NCBI RefSeq assembly: GCF_003308995.1 | Contig: NZ_QFFJ01000001.1 | Coordinates: 1 to 64,000, forward strand | Direction: 5' to 3' | DNA length: 64,000 nucleotides | Source: Chitinophaga flava | GTDB taxonomy: Bacteria; Bacteroidota; Bacteroidia; Chitinophagales; Chitinophagaceae | Notes under the pieces: generated by a model | The model's input: the letters and a program-made list of their open reading frames with translations, nothing else | Databases searched by the model: none | What the model was told of the DNA's origin: nothing | Program-made: the position numbers and the translations under genes | Shown here: positions 1 to 11,700 of the stretch, piece by piece | Numbering within the stretch: the first letter of the stretch is position 1 | Layout: each line of letters starts with the position of its first letter

Positions 1-3000
1 GTGTCGCTGATGATATAACCCTGGCGATCACCCGGCAGCGAAGGATCAATCGGCACATATGCCCCGCCGGCTTTCAGTATCCCCAGGATTGCAATCACCG
101 ACCAGGTACTGTTTTCCATCAGGATTCCTACCAAATCATTGGCTTTGATCGCGTAGGTCTGTTGCAGATAATGCGCCAGACGGGTAGCCTTTTCATCCAG
201 CTCCCGGTAGCTCAGTTGCACGTTGCCGGCACACAAAACAATGTTGTCCGGCCTGAGTTCTACCTGTTCCGCAAATAATGCCGTCACAGTAGTTGCGCCT
301 GTACTTTCAAAAGCAGGATGCCCGGCTTCGGACAACAACGCCGCGGTTTCTTCCGGCAACAATAACGGCAGATGGCCAACCGGGATGGTATGGTCTTCCA
401 CTATCGCCGTCAACAGTTGCAGGTAATGGTTTTTCATCCGCTCGATGGTCTCCTCCAGGAAAAGGTCTGTGCAGTAGTTGGCAGAGATGACAAATCCCTC
501 TTCCGTTTCTTCCACAAAGAAAGTGAGATCAAATTTGGCAACCTCATGTTCTGCTGATACCGGCGCAATGGTGATATCTTCGAGTTCATGTACAACGGCA
601 GCTTCATTGTTGTTCATCACAAACAACACCTGAAACAAAGAGCTGCGGCTCTTATCCCGCTCTTTCTCCACCCGGTCCACCACTTTTTCAAACGATACGG
701 CAATATGCGCATAGGCAGCCAGTGTAGTTTCACTCACCTGTGCCAGCAACGATTGAAAGGAAGGATTATCGGAAAAGTCTGTACGCAGGACCAGTGTATT
801 GACAAAAAAGCCAATCAGTGGTTCCAGTTCCTGCTGCGGCCGATGGGCCACTGTTGTTCCTACACAGATATCGGTTTGTCCGCTATAGCGGTATAGTAAT
901 ACCTTGAATACTGCCAGCAGCAGCATAAATGGCGTCACGTTTTCCTGTTGTGCCAACAGCTGCAGCTGGCTGCTCAACTCCTTGCCTACCTTAAAATTCA
1001 GGCGGTCGCCACGTATACTCTGTACAGCCGGCCGAGGCAGGTCTGTCGGCAGTTGCAATGGCGTCAAGCCTTTCAGCTGCCGTTCCCAATAACCCAGCTG
1101 CTGCTCCAGGAAATCTCCTATCAGATGGCTGCGCTGCCAAATGGCATAATCAGCATACTGCAGGGACAAGGCCGGCAGTGCTGCTTCCCGGCCCTGGGTA
1201 GCTGCTTCATACACTTCGCAGAACTCCTGTAGCATAAGAGAAGCAGACCAGCCATCAGAGGCTATATGATGCCGCACCAGCACCAACACATGTTCCACTT
1301 CGCTGAGTCGGAATAACCGCGCACGCAGCATATGGTCTGCTGACAAATCAAACGGCAGATCTATTTCCGTGGCGATGGCAGCGGATAAATCTGCCGGCAA
1401 ATCTGCCGTGAAATGCAGCTGCCAGCCGCCTGCCGGTAATACTTCCTGATAGGGAACACCTGCGATGGTTTTAAACACCGTGCGTAACGACTCATGCCTG
1501 TCTACCACCACGCGGAAAGCCTGTTCCAGCAACGATACCTGCAAACGACCTTTCAGCCGGAATACCGACGGCATATGATAATGGGTACTACCCCTTAACT
1601 GATCAATAAACCATAAACGTTCCTGTGCATACGACAGCGGAATCTGTGCGGGCCGCGGTGTGACGGCCACTACTTCCGGTAATACTGCACTACTGCCCAA
1701 TCGGTCTGTCAATGCTGCCAAAGCCCTTATAGTAGGACCAACCAGCAGGTCTTTAATGACAATATCTGCTTTCAATTCCCGCCGGATGGCAGAAACCGCA
1801 CGCATCGCCAATAAGGAATGACCACCCATTTCATAGAAGTTATCATCCAGTCCGATGTTTTCCTGCTTCAGTATTTCCTCCCAGATACGGGCAATGGTGA
1901 TAGCCGTAGGGCTGTCGGGCGCCACGTAAGGCTGCCGGATAGCGCTGACCACAGTAAACGGATCAGGCAACAACGCCACATCCAATTTGCCATTGGCCGT
2001 TACTGGTATTTGGGGAATGGCCACAAAAAAGGCAGGCAACATATAGTCAGGTACCCTGGACTGCAGAAAAACCTTCCAGTCCTGTACAGGAATAGGGCTG
2101 CCGGCTATGTAATATGCCGTGATATATTGTTCTTCCTGAACATCCTTTTTCACCACGACTACTACTTCTTCCACACCCGGAAACTGCAGCAGATGCGCCC
2201 TGATCTCTCCAAGCTCTATACGGATACCTCTTATCTTTACCTGATCATCTATCCTTCCGGCGAATTCCATATCACCCTCCGGCAACAAACGAACAATATC
2301 TCCGGTACGGTAATACCGTTCTGCCGTAGGTGTTGTTAGCATCACAAATTTCTGTGCAGTCAGATCCGGTTGCTGCCAGTAACCGATGGCGACACTGTTA
2401 CCGGCGAGGTACAGTTCTCCGTAAACGCCTACCGGTAATACATTGCCATCAGCATCCAATACAGCGGCACGCATATTGGCAATAGGCCGGCCAATCGTTA
2501 CCTGCTCATCCGCTGCTGTTATCTCTTTTACAATACAACCTACCGTCGCTTCCGTAGGTCCGTACTCGTTATATATGCGAATACCTGGAGCAATACTACG
2601 CAGAAGGGCCACCTGGGAAAGATGCAATGCTTCTCCCCCTACAATGGCGCAACGGATATTGGAATCCGTGAGGGTAACCGCTGCCAGCAGGGAAATATGT
2701 GTAGGGGTTAACTTGATACAAGTTATTTCATTGGACGGGTCAAAACACCACAGCAGTTGCTCTGTTATATCCCGTTTTTTATCCAGACAATGAAGGGTAG
2801 CACCTTTGGTCAGCGGTGTAAATATAGCCGTTACTGTTAGGTCAAAGGTCAGGCTGGTCAACAACGGAAAATGTCCGGCGCAATCCTGGAAATAGTAGCT
2901 GTTGGCCCAGCTGATATAGTTATACAGGTTGGCATGCGATACCTGGCAGCCTTTGGGTTTACCCGTAGTACCGGAGGTAAAGATCAGGTATGCCGTATCT

Positions 3001-4646
3001 TCCGGCGCCGGTGCGCTCAACGGCGGTAACGAAGGGAAAGCCGCAGCGGCAGCTTCCAACGCGCTGGTGGTGACAAGAAGAGGCGCTATAGCCGTATCTT
3101 TCCACGCAGCAGCCGTCTCCTCGTCCGTGATAATCGTCCGGCAGCCGCTCTCATGGATGATATGAGCCAGGCGTTCCGCAGGGTTGCTGCTATCAAGCGG
3201 TACATAGGCAGCTCCGGTAAAGAGAATGCCCAACAAGGTAGCAGCCACCTGTTCATCATCCTGCAGCAATACACCCACTACTGTTCCGCGACCCACGCCA
3301 TAAGTCGCCGACAACGATGCCGCCATACGCTGCACCTTTTCTTCCAACGCGGCATAGGTAAGTGATTGCCGGCCTTTCACAGCAATATGTCCGGCATAAT
3401 CCCTGAAAGATTGTAATAGCAACCCCGGTACAGTATCCGGTCCGGAATAGCTGACAGTCGTATCATTGTAAGCAGCGATGGCCTCCAGGTCTTTCGTTCC
3501 TGCCTGCCGTCCCGGCAATGCAGGATATTGCAACCGGTTTTGCAGGTCATCAAACAACCAGGCCGCCAGCGGCATGCCGGCAGGATGCACCAATGTAAGT
3601 TCCCACGTGTTTTTTCTTTTGAAAACCCGGCACAGGAAAGTGCCTTTAAAAGCATCGGTCATCGATACTTCCAGGTTACCAGGATCATCTGATATATCTG
3701 CATACTCCACGATAAACTGCAAAGGCGGATGGGCCAGCAACGGATTAACAGAAGTATAGTAGTAATCATTCCAACCGGTAGCCTGTGTCAGCTGTGCAGC
3801 AGCATCCGCCGCCCAGGCAGCCATATCGTTGGTCTCATCTCCGGGAAAGTATACCGGATAAAGCCGGGACAAAGGCCCCATTGTATACTGCAATTCTTCA
3901 TAATGACGGCCATTCTCCAGGTAGCTGACCTGCAATGTTTCTCCGGCTGTATAGCGCGCAAGACTTCTCGCAAAAATAGCTACCAGCAATGCTTTGACAG
4001 GCACGTCACAGGCAGCCGCCTGTGTTTCCAGCGGCAGGTGAGGTAGTGTAACCTGCGAAACCATCCTACCAGCGGACGCCCGCGGCGGTTGCAAAAGGCT
4101 GTTAACCCTATCTCCCACAGGAGTGATCCGGCGCCAGAACTCCGTCGCTTCCGGATGCCCCTCTGCAATCAACTCCGCTTCCCAGTTGGTATAATCCCCG
4201 AACTGCAACAGTTCTTCGGTACTTACTTCCCAGGGCTGGTCCGTCAGCACAGCATGTACCTCGCGATAAAACATACCAATGGAGCAGGTATCCAGGATGA
4301 GGGGAGATGCCTGTATGATTACCTGCCAGTCACCCGTTGCCTGCGGATGTACTTTTATAGACCAGGGCGCCGTCAGATCCGGTATACCGGCACTAAAACA
4401 ACGGTTCTCCCTGCCCTGCGGCGGATACACGGTTTGCAGCGGTATTTGTACCCCGGCACGATACTCAAAGCAGGTCCTGAGTATATCATGCCGATCCACT
4501 ACGGCGGCAATAGCCGCCACCAGGGTTTCCTGCGTATAGTTTCCACTGATAGTAAATGCAGCGGTTATCACTGCCGGTTGTTCCGGGCAATGCGTCATCA
4601 GGTCCAGCGACTGCTGGCCAGACACCTGAAATTGTGCACCTGTCAT
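1..4646 (-). CDS. Non-ribosomal peptide synthetase, partial (C-like, A[Asn], T, C, A...)
   Basis: The left window edge cuts this NRPS after about 1548 residues; the start is ATG at 4646, 9 nt after the stop of the TauD-like gene. Domains in order are: a condensation-like domain (about 1-400) whose HHxxxDG site is replaced by ASPLILD near residue 111; an adenylation domain with FTSGTTGKPKG (about 561), NEYGPTE (about 695) and NGKLD; a carrier domain with GGHSLL (about 940); a normal condensation domain with HHIASDG (about 1126); and the first part of a second A domain (from about 1450). By-eye alignment to GrsA gives the code D-L-T-K-I-G-E-V-G, close to the known Asn code DLTKLGEVG. It should extend the chain from the upstream NRPS with Asn, probably beta-hydroxylated by the neighbouring oxygenase. 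The second substrate and the termination mechanism lie outside the window. Confidence 0.93.
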   Translation of the reverse strand, partial: MTGAQFQVSGQQSLDLMTHCPEQPAVITAAFTISGNYTQETLVAAIAAVVDRHDILRTCFEYRAGVQIPLQTVYPPQGRENRCFSAGIPDLTAPWSIKVHPQATGDWQVIIQASPLILDTCSIGMFYREVHAVLTDQPWEVSTEELLQFGDYTNWEAELIAEGHPEATEFWRRITPVGDRVNSLLQPPRASAGRMVSQVTLPHLPLETQAAACDVPVKALLVAIFARSLARYTAGETLQVSYLENGRHYEELQYTMGPLSRLYPVYFPGDETNDMAAWAADAAAQLTQATGWNDYYYTSVNPLLAHPPLQFIVEYADISDDPGNLEVSMTDAFKGTFLCRVFKRKNTWELTLVHPAGMPLAAWLFDDLQNRLQYPALPGRQAGTKDLEAIAAYNDTTVSYSGPDTVPGLLLQSFRDYAGHIAVKGRQSLTYAALEEKVQRMAASLSATYGVGRGTVVGVLLQDDEQVAATLLGILFTGAAYVPLDSSNPAERLAHIIHESGCRTIITDEETAAAWKDTAIAPLLVTTSALEAAAAAFPSLPPLSAPAPEDTAYLIFTSGTTGKPKGCQVSHANLYNYISWANSYYFQDCAGHFPLLTSLTFDLTVTAIFTPLTKGATLHCLDKKRDITEQLLWCFDPSNEITCIKLTPTHISLLAAVTLTDSNIRCAIVGGEALHLSQVALLRSIAPGIRIYNEYGPTEATVGCIVKEITAADEQVTIGRPIANMRAAVLDADGNVLPVGVYGELYLAGNSVAIGYWQQPDLTAQKFVMLTTPTAERYYRTGDIVRLLPEGDMEFAGRIDDQVKIRGIRIELGEIRAHLLQFPGVEEVVVVVKKDVQEEQYITAYYIAGSPIPVQDWKVFLQSRVPDYMLPAFFVAIPQIPVTANGKLDVALLPDPFTVVSAIRQPYVAPDSPTAITIARIWEEILKQENIGLDDNFYEMGGHSLLAMRAVSAIRRELKADIVIKDLLVGPTIRALAALTDRLGSSAVLPEVVAVTPRPAQIPLSYAQERLWFIDQLRGSTHYHMPSVFRLKGRLQVSLLEQAFRVVVDRHESLRTVFKTIAGVPYQEVLPAGGWQLHFTADLPADLSAAIATEIDLPFDLSADHMLRARLFRLSEVEHVLVLVRHHIASDGWSASLMLQEFCEVYEAATQGREAALPALSLQYADYAIWQRSHLIGDFLEQQLGYWERQLKGLTPLQLPTDLPRPAVQSIRGDRLNFKVGKELSSQLQLLAQQENVTPFMLLLAVFKVLLYRYSGQTDICVGTTVAHRPQQELEPLIGFFVNTLVLRTDFSDNPSFQSLLAQVSETTLAAYAHIAVSFEKVVDRVEKERDKSRSSLFQVLFVMNNNEAAVVHELEDITIAPVSAEHEVAKFDLTFFVEETEEGFVISANYCTDLFLEETIERMKNHYLQLLTAIVEDHTIPVGHLPLLLPEETAALLSEAGHPAFESTGATTVTALFAEQVELRPDNIVLCAGNVQLSYRELDEKATRLAHYLQQTYAIKANDLVGILMENSTWSVIAILGILKAGGAYVPIDPSLPGDRQGYIISD

Positions 4647-4655
4647 ACAATATGA

Positions 4656-5714
4656 TTATGAAAATTGATTGTCCGGGGCATCCCCGGTAGGGTTAATAAT
4701 GGCAGTGGCAATAAGACGGTTTCCCTCATAGGCATTCCGTCCATGGGCAGCCAGCATGTTGTCCAGGAAAAGAATGTCCCCCTTTTCATAGGGGAAAGAC
4801 ACAGTATGCCGGGCGTAAGCCTCACGGATAGACTGATAGTCGGCTATACTAATGGGCGTTCCATCACCAAATAAGGTATCGGTATGGATAAGATCTTCTG
4901 GCGCTGTTTCCTCCAGGGACAGCCCCAGTTCTTCATACCTCGCATATTTGTTGAAAAAGAAAACATGATTAAACCAGGTCTCCTCTCCGGAAACCGGATG
5001 CTGATACACCGCCTGCTTGCGCCAGGCAATTTCCAGGTGATCTTCACTGATAAAATCATACTGGATTTTATTCCGCTGACAGATCGCTTCCACTTCCTTC
5101 CGGTCTGTGGTCTGAAAAACCTCCTGCCACGACATACCAATATCACGGATCAACCGCCGGCGATACAACACGCCTTTCTCCCGGAATTGCTGTACCAGCG
5201 GCGCCGGAATAGCTGAAAGCACTTTACGGGAATCCGCGATAGGCGTCTCACCTCCTGCTTCCGCAGGCTGCAGGCAGCAAAATATAATACGCATCCCCCA
5301 GGTACGGCTATACGAAGATTCATTATGCAGATTAATACGCTCTGCTTTCGGATATACCGTAGAATTATATACGTTACGCACGCCCTGATCCAGCTCATGC
5401 CGCGGCGAGGAACGGAACATATACGCCAGCGGTTCAGAGCCAAAGGCATTTACAAATTTGCCGAAAGCTTCCACGGTAGTGGTATCAAACCCCCTGAACA
5501 ACACACCTCCATACCGATAAAGATCCGCATTGAACGCAGCTTCATGCTGCAGTATCCAGTTGCTGAGATCCACCCCTTTCAACCGGGGCTTCACGACCAA
5601 CGGTAAGGTGGAACCAGCTGTAACAGACAAGGGTTCCCTGATGACCAACGACTGATGACCGGCATCAGGCGAAGCACTGGCTTTGATCTTTTTCAGTTTG
5701 CTTATATTATCCAT
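4656..5714 (-). CDS. TauD/SyrP-like Fe(II)/2-oxoglutarate-dependent hydroxylase
   Basis: A 352-residue TauD/TfdA-family oxygenase. The iron-binding facial triad is visible as HNE (His130, Glu132) and the distal His324 in AAHGRN, with Arg333 a candidate 2-oxoglutarate ligand. NRPS-linked members such as SyrP and AsnO beta-hydroxylate Asp or Asn, either tethered or free. It lies between two NRPS genes with gaps of 12 and 9 nt, so co-transcription is nearly certain. The next module has an Asn code, so beta-hydroxylation of Asn is the best guess; the Asp module of the upstream synthetase is the alternative. The first residues (SKLKKIK) are basic, and the upstream NRPS ends in a similar basic helix. 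Catalytic residues and context are seen; the substrate is inferred. Confidence 0.9.
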   Translation of the reverse strand: MDNISKLKKIKASASPDAGHQSLVIREPLSVTAGSTLPLVVKPRLKGVDLSNWILQHEAAFNADLYRYGGVLFRGFDTTTVEAFGKFVNAFGSEPLAYMFRSSPRHELDQGVRNVYNSTVYPKAERINLHNESSYSRTWGMRIIFCCLQPAEAGGETPIADSRKVLSAIPAPLVQQFREKGVLYRRRLIRDIGMSWQEVFQTTDRKEVEAICQRNKIQYDFISEDHLEIAWRKQAVYQHPVSGEETWFNHVFFFNKYARYEELGLSLEETAPEDLIHTDTLFGDGTPISIADYQSIREAYARHTVSFPYEKGDILFLDNMLAAHGRNAYEGNRLIATAIINPTGDAPDNQFS

Positions 5715-5726
5715 GATATTTTACTT

Positions 5727-8700
5727 TTAATCCAGCTTTTTCCTGAGCTTTCTGAGATTCTGGTTTTTCAGGGCTTTCATCTGCTGTGCTTTCTCTTCCG
5801 CTACAGCTGTTGTGATCTGTTCTTTTATTACCTGCAGCGATGTATGTGGCGCGCTGATCACAGCTGCCATCAGGTAGCGCAGCTTATCTGCCAGCTCCGT
5901 CATATAGGTTTCATCGAAACTGTCTTTACGATAGGAAATCCGGATGTGCAAGGCATCCGCATGTTCTGCGATGTCAAACCACCAATCTGCCTTGATCGTT
6001 TGTTCTGCTGCCTCCAGGGCTTTAAAGGCAAGACTCTTATACTGGACATCCTCTATCAGCTGGGTTGGATTCAGATTGAACCCTACGTTAAAGCTGCCGC
6101 CTTCCCCGCTGCCATCGCGGCTTTCCAGATTCGCTACTTCCAGGAAAGAAAAATGACTATGGGCCAGCGCGTTAACCGAAGCTGTTTTCACACGCCGGTA
6201 AATAGCCTGAAAATCAGGCTGGCGATCAATAACGGTTCTGATGATCACAGTATTCAGGAAAAGTCCGATCATCGTTTCCAGCTCCTGCCGGTCCCGCGTG
6301 TTGATAGGACAGCCAAAGCTGAGGTCTTCCTGCCCGGTCTCTATATACAACAGCGATTTCACCAGCGACATCAGCCACACAAACAGGGTACTTTGCTGCT
6401 GGCGGTTATAGAGGCGTATCGCTTCCAACTGCTGCGGATCTGTTACCTGCAACTGTACCATACCCGCCTGGTGGCTACCACCACCATCCGGCAACCGGCC
6501 CGGTAATTTTATCAAAGCGGTTCTTCCGGAGAGATACTGTTGCCAGAACTCAGCAGCTTGCTGCCGGTCTGCCGCCTGCTCCTGCATGGCCCAGGCATAA
6601 TCCCTGAAAGTAAAGGCAGGCGCCGGCAGTTGCGAAACATCAGCGGATTGCAGTAATGTTTCGTACACTTCCATCAGCCCCTTAAACACCAGCTGCAGGG
6701 AAATCGGATCTGAAATAATGTGATGTATGTTGAAGAAGATAAAGTACTGCGTTTCACTGTTACGAATGAGGGTGCACCGCAACAGCGCTTCGGAAGAAAA
6801 GTCAAATGCACGGGTACGCTCCTGTTCAAACAAGCTGGCAATTTCCTGCGCTCCTGCAGGGTGATCCTGCCTGTCGATGAAGTGGAGCATATGTGTAACA
6901 GCAGTAGCTTTGCCAGGAATAAATACCGGCTCGCCCTGCTCATCATAGCCAATTACTGCGCCTAGTATATCATGCCGGAGCAACAGCCATTGCAGGGCAG
7001 CCGCCAGCTTCTCTGTATCCAGCTGTCCTGTCAGTTGCAAGGCCACAGTAGTGTTATAGGTCAGGGAAACAGCTGTTTGCTGGGAAGCCAGCCAGAAAGC
7101 TTTCTGTATCGCCGTCAGCGGATAATAATTGGTCACCGGCGCCGGCTTCAGTTGGTTCCTGCTGCTTTCTTCACGGGCGGCGAGCAATACTGCCAGCTTT
7201 TCAACAGAAGGATTTTCAAACAGGTCCTTCACGGTGATGGTAATTTTCATTTCATTACCGATAGCGGCAATAGTTTGGATGCCTCTCAGGGAATTTCCAC
7301 CCAGTTCAAAGAAACTATCTGTGACACTTATTTGCGTACGCTGCAACAAGGAACGCCATATATTGGCCAGTTTTTCCTCTATCGGATTACGCGGCGCCAC
7401 ATAGCTGCCAGCAAGCTGTTCACCGGTGATGCCTGGCAATGCCCGGCGATCTACCTTCCCGTTGGGAGTCAGCGGCAACTGTTCCAGCACCATTAGCCAC
7501 GCAGGCACCATATAGGCCGGCAGTTTGGCTTTCAGGTAATCCCTAAGGGCTTCCTTCCGGATGTCGGCGCCTCCTGTCACCATATAACCTACCAGTTGTT
7601 TCTGACCAGCAGCATCCTGCTTCGGCGCCACAACACATTGTATAATGCCCGGCCACTCCCGCATGATAGTTTCAATTTCTCCGGTTTCAATACGGTGTCC
7701 GCTGATCTTCACCTGGTCATCTATCCTTCCCAGACACTCCATATCACCATCCTGCCGCCACCTGGCCAGATCTCCGGTACGATATATTTTTTCTCCCGGC
7801 AGGAAAGGATTGTCTATAAACCTTTCTGCCGTCAGTTCATTTCTATTCAGATATCCCCTGGCAACACCATCGCCGCCGATGTACAGCTCTCCCGCCACAC
7901 CTATTGGCAATAAAGCCAACTGTTCATCCAGCACGTATAACTGCGTATTCGCAATAGGCGTACCGATGCTGATGTCCTCATGGGAGGTCACCTCCTTGAT
8001 GGCTGACCAGATAGTTGTTTCCGTAGGGCCGTACATGTTATACAGCGGATGCCGGTAATACTGCAACAGGTCTTTCACCAACGGCGCCGGCAACGCCTCC
8101 CCACCTATCAGCAACGTATCCAGCTGCTGTAATGCCTGCTGCCCCGCTGCTGTTACCAACAGCTCGTGGGCAAAGGAAGGAGTACACTGCATGTGCGTTA
8201 CCTCGTGGCGACTGATCAGCTCTTCCGGCGCCCAGGCAGTACCCAGTCTGGCAGTCATCAGCGCCTGCTGCGCTGCGGTTTGTTTTACCAGATCCTGCAG
8301 CTTTTTGAGCTGGGGCAGATGTGCCAGCGTGGTAGATGTATCAATGCCAAAATCGATCAGACAGGCAATTTCATTGACCCCAATACCCGAAAGCTCCTGT
8401 ATACGGGCCATACAGGTTTCCGGCGTACCAAACAAACCACTGGTGCTGAAATAACGCTGAAAACCTATATCCAGAATAGTATCCAGATCACGCTCCAGGT
8501 CAAGCCCGGCCTGATCCACCACAGGACGTAACAGATCCAGGGATTGCGACAGGTATTGTTTAAATGGCTCCTTCACCACGGCCTCCACCTGCGGCAAACT
8601 GGTACCCACAAAGGTATGCAGCATCAACGCCACCCTTCCCTTTTCCGGATCAAAGCCATGCTCCGCCAGCGACTGACGGTAGATAGCGATTTTATCTTTC

Positions 8701-11700
8701 AGTTCTTCTTTCGTCTTACCTAACAGGTGTGTGAGCACATTCGCCCCGATAGAACCGGCATAGCGGAAAGTTTCTTCACTGCCGGCCGCCGTTACCCACA
8801 CCGGCAACGATGCCTGCACTGGTTTCGGATGAATGGCGATGTTGACTTCCTTCCCGGCCCCGTTCATCCGCATATAGGGCTTGCCTTCCCAAAGACGGAT
8901 CACCGCATCCAATTTCTCCCGCATCTGCTGATGCCGTTGCGGATGATCTGCCGGCGCAAATACAAAGTCATTCGGATGCCAGCCGGAAGCGACCGACATT
9001 TCCACCCGGCCCTCAGAGAGATGATCCACCATCGACCACTCTTCCGCTACCCGGATAGGATCATGCAAGGGCAATACCACACTGCCTGAACGTATCCTGA
9101 TATGCCGGGTGACAGCAGCTACTGCGGCAGCAGCCACCGCCGGGTTGGGAAACTGGTCCCCAAAACTATGGAAGTGCCTTTCCGGTATCCATACTGATGA
9201 TAAACCATAATGATCTGCAAACTTTGCTCCTTCCAGCAACAGCTTGTATTTATTTTCTGTAGTAACTGCCTCCTGTGCAGCAAAGTAAAACAAGCCAAAA
9301 TCCATCCGGGCAGCCGCCTTCACCTGTACCGGACGATCCGGCAACAATACTACCCTGTTGCCCCTGCAAAGTGTCCAGAACAGTTCCAGACCGGAAATAT
9401 CAAAACTGATACTGGTCACTGCCAGCCAGGTAGATTGCTGGTCTGTAGCCGGGAAACGCTGATCCAATCCCGCAAAAAAGTTGACCAGGTTACCATGACT
9501 GATCATGACTCCTTTGGGCCGGCCCGTAGAACCGGAGGTATAAATCACATAGGCCAGTGCCGCTGCCGGTACAGTTACCGCTGGTAGGGTGGTCGCCTGT
9601 TCCGCCAGCTGTGTCACCACTGCCGCGTCATCCAGACTAATCAACATATGTATATCTCCTGCCGGCACAATAGCCCGCGTATTTTCCTTCACCAGGATAC
9701 AACGTACATCGGCATCTTCCAGCATATAGCTGATACGATCCACCGGATAGAGCGGATCTACCGGAATATAAGCGGCGCCGGTCTTCAGAATACCCAGCAA
9801 AGCCACCATCATTTCAACGCATCGTTCCACACATACCGCTACCAGTGCACCTTCTTCGATTCCTTTATGACGCAGGAGATGCGCCAGCTGATTAGAGCGC
9901 TCATCCAGTTCACGATAGGATAAGGTCGTCTCTTCAAACACCAGCGCCGGAAGGTCTGGTGTGCGGACTGCCTGCGCAATAAACTGCGATACTACAGTAC
10001 TCTCTTTAGGATAGTCCGTCAGGGTATCATTAAAGGTGTGCAGCAGCTGGTTCGTTTCTGCTGTGGTCAGCAGCGAAACGCCGGCCATCGTCACCGCAGG
10101 TTGCCGGATCAGCTGCAGCAGTACCTGCTCAAAATGCCCTCTGATCATGGCTGCATAACTATGCGGTAACAGGCTGCCGTTATAGGAAAAATCAAACCGC
10201 AACGACTGTTCCTGCTCCTGTACCAGAATAGAGAACAGATAATTGTTCTGCTCTTTCAGGGTGATTTCTCCGGTCTGCAAGGAGGGTGCCCCCGGCGTCT
10301 GCACAATCTTCGGATAGTTTTCAAAAATGATAATGCTATCGAAAAGATCTCCCTGTACGCCTATCCAACTTTGTATTTCATTGAGTGCCGTATATTGATA
10401 TCTGCGGGCAGCCGTATGTTCCTGTTGTATTTTTCTCATCCATGCCAGCATATCCGCCTGCTCATCCAACATAATATGCAAGGGCAGATTGTTGATATAG
10501 AGACCAACACGTTGTTCGGTATCCGGCAAATCAGAAGGCCGCCCGGATACCACAGCCCCGAAACATACCTGTTGCTTACCGGTATACCGGCCCAGCAATA
10601 CCGCCCAGATACCCTGTACCAGGGTATTCACCGTCACCTGGCCCTGCTGGCAATACTGCCTGATCTCCAACGCCAGTTCCGGCGTGATATCGAGCGACAG
10701 ATGCGCGGCTTTGCCATCTCCCTTGTTCCGGTCTGCTTCCGGTATATTCCCTGCAAATGGTAATAATGTTTTTTCATGAAAACCTGACATGTACGATTTC
10801 CAGAAACTTTCCGCTTCGTATATGCCCATTTTCCCGATGTAACGGATGTAATCCGCATATTGGTCTTCCTCCCGGGATGCCGGTGTTTTACCGGTAGTAT
10901 ACGCTGCATAGGCTTTCAGGAAGGTACCAATCAAGGCGGCATTGGACCAGCCATCCAGGATAATATGATGATGAGTCCAAACCATCGTATAACAGGAGGC
11001 TGCCGTCTGTATCAGTGTGATACGCATCAACGGCGGCTTCTTAAAGTCAAAGCCACGACGACGGTCTGCTTCCAGGAAACCGGCAATAGCCGCCTGTTGT
11101 GCAGGCGCCGGCAACGCGGTATAATCCAATACTTCAAATGGCAACTCCACCCGATCCTGTACATACTGCACCGGCACCAGCAGTTCATCTGCTACAAAAC
11201 CACTGCGCAGAATGGTGTGATGTTCCAGCAGATAGGCCCAGGCCAACTGAAATGCAGGAATATCCAATGCATCCGGCAACTCCACCTGTAACTGCTCTAC
11301 ATAGGCCTGCCCGCTGCTATCGTAGAGATAATGGAACAGCATCCCTTTCTGGAGAGGGCTGAGCCGGTACAGGTCTGTGATCCGTTCCCGTCCCGCTGCA
11401 GCCAGGAAACGAGCCAGTTCCCGATGGCCCACCTCCGGCGCCAGGCCATAATCTGATGGCGTAAATATTTTTTTGCTGGTTTGGCAGCAATGAGTAATGA
11501 TATGTGTCAGGTTACTGATAAAAGCAGTAGCCAGCTGTGTGATCACTGCTTCGGAAAAATGCTGCGGCACATAACTCCAGTTTAATACCAGCTGACCACC
11601 TGCCACCATGCTGTTGATATCCAGCTTGGTGCTATAGGCCCAGGATGCCCCCACATTTTCACCCGGCTTTTCAGTAGCCGGATAAAGGAACGGATGCCCT

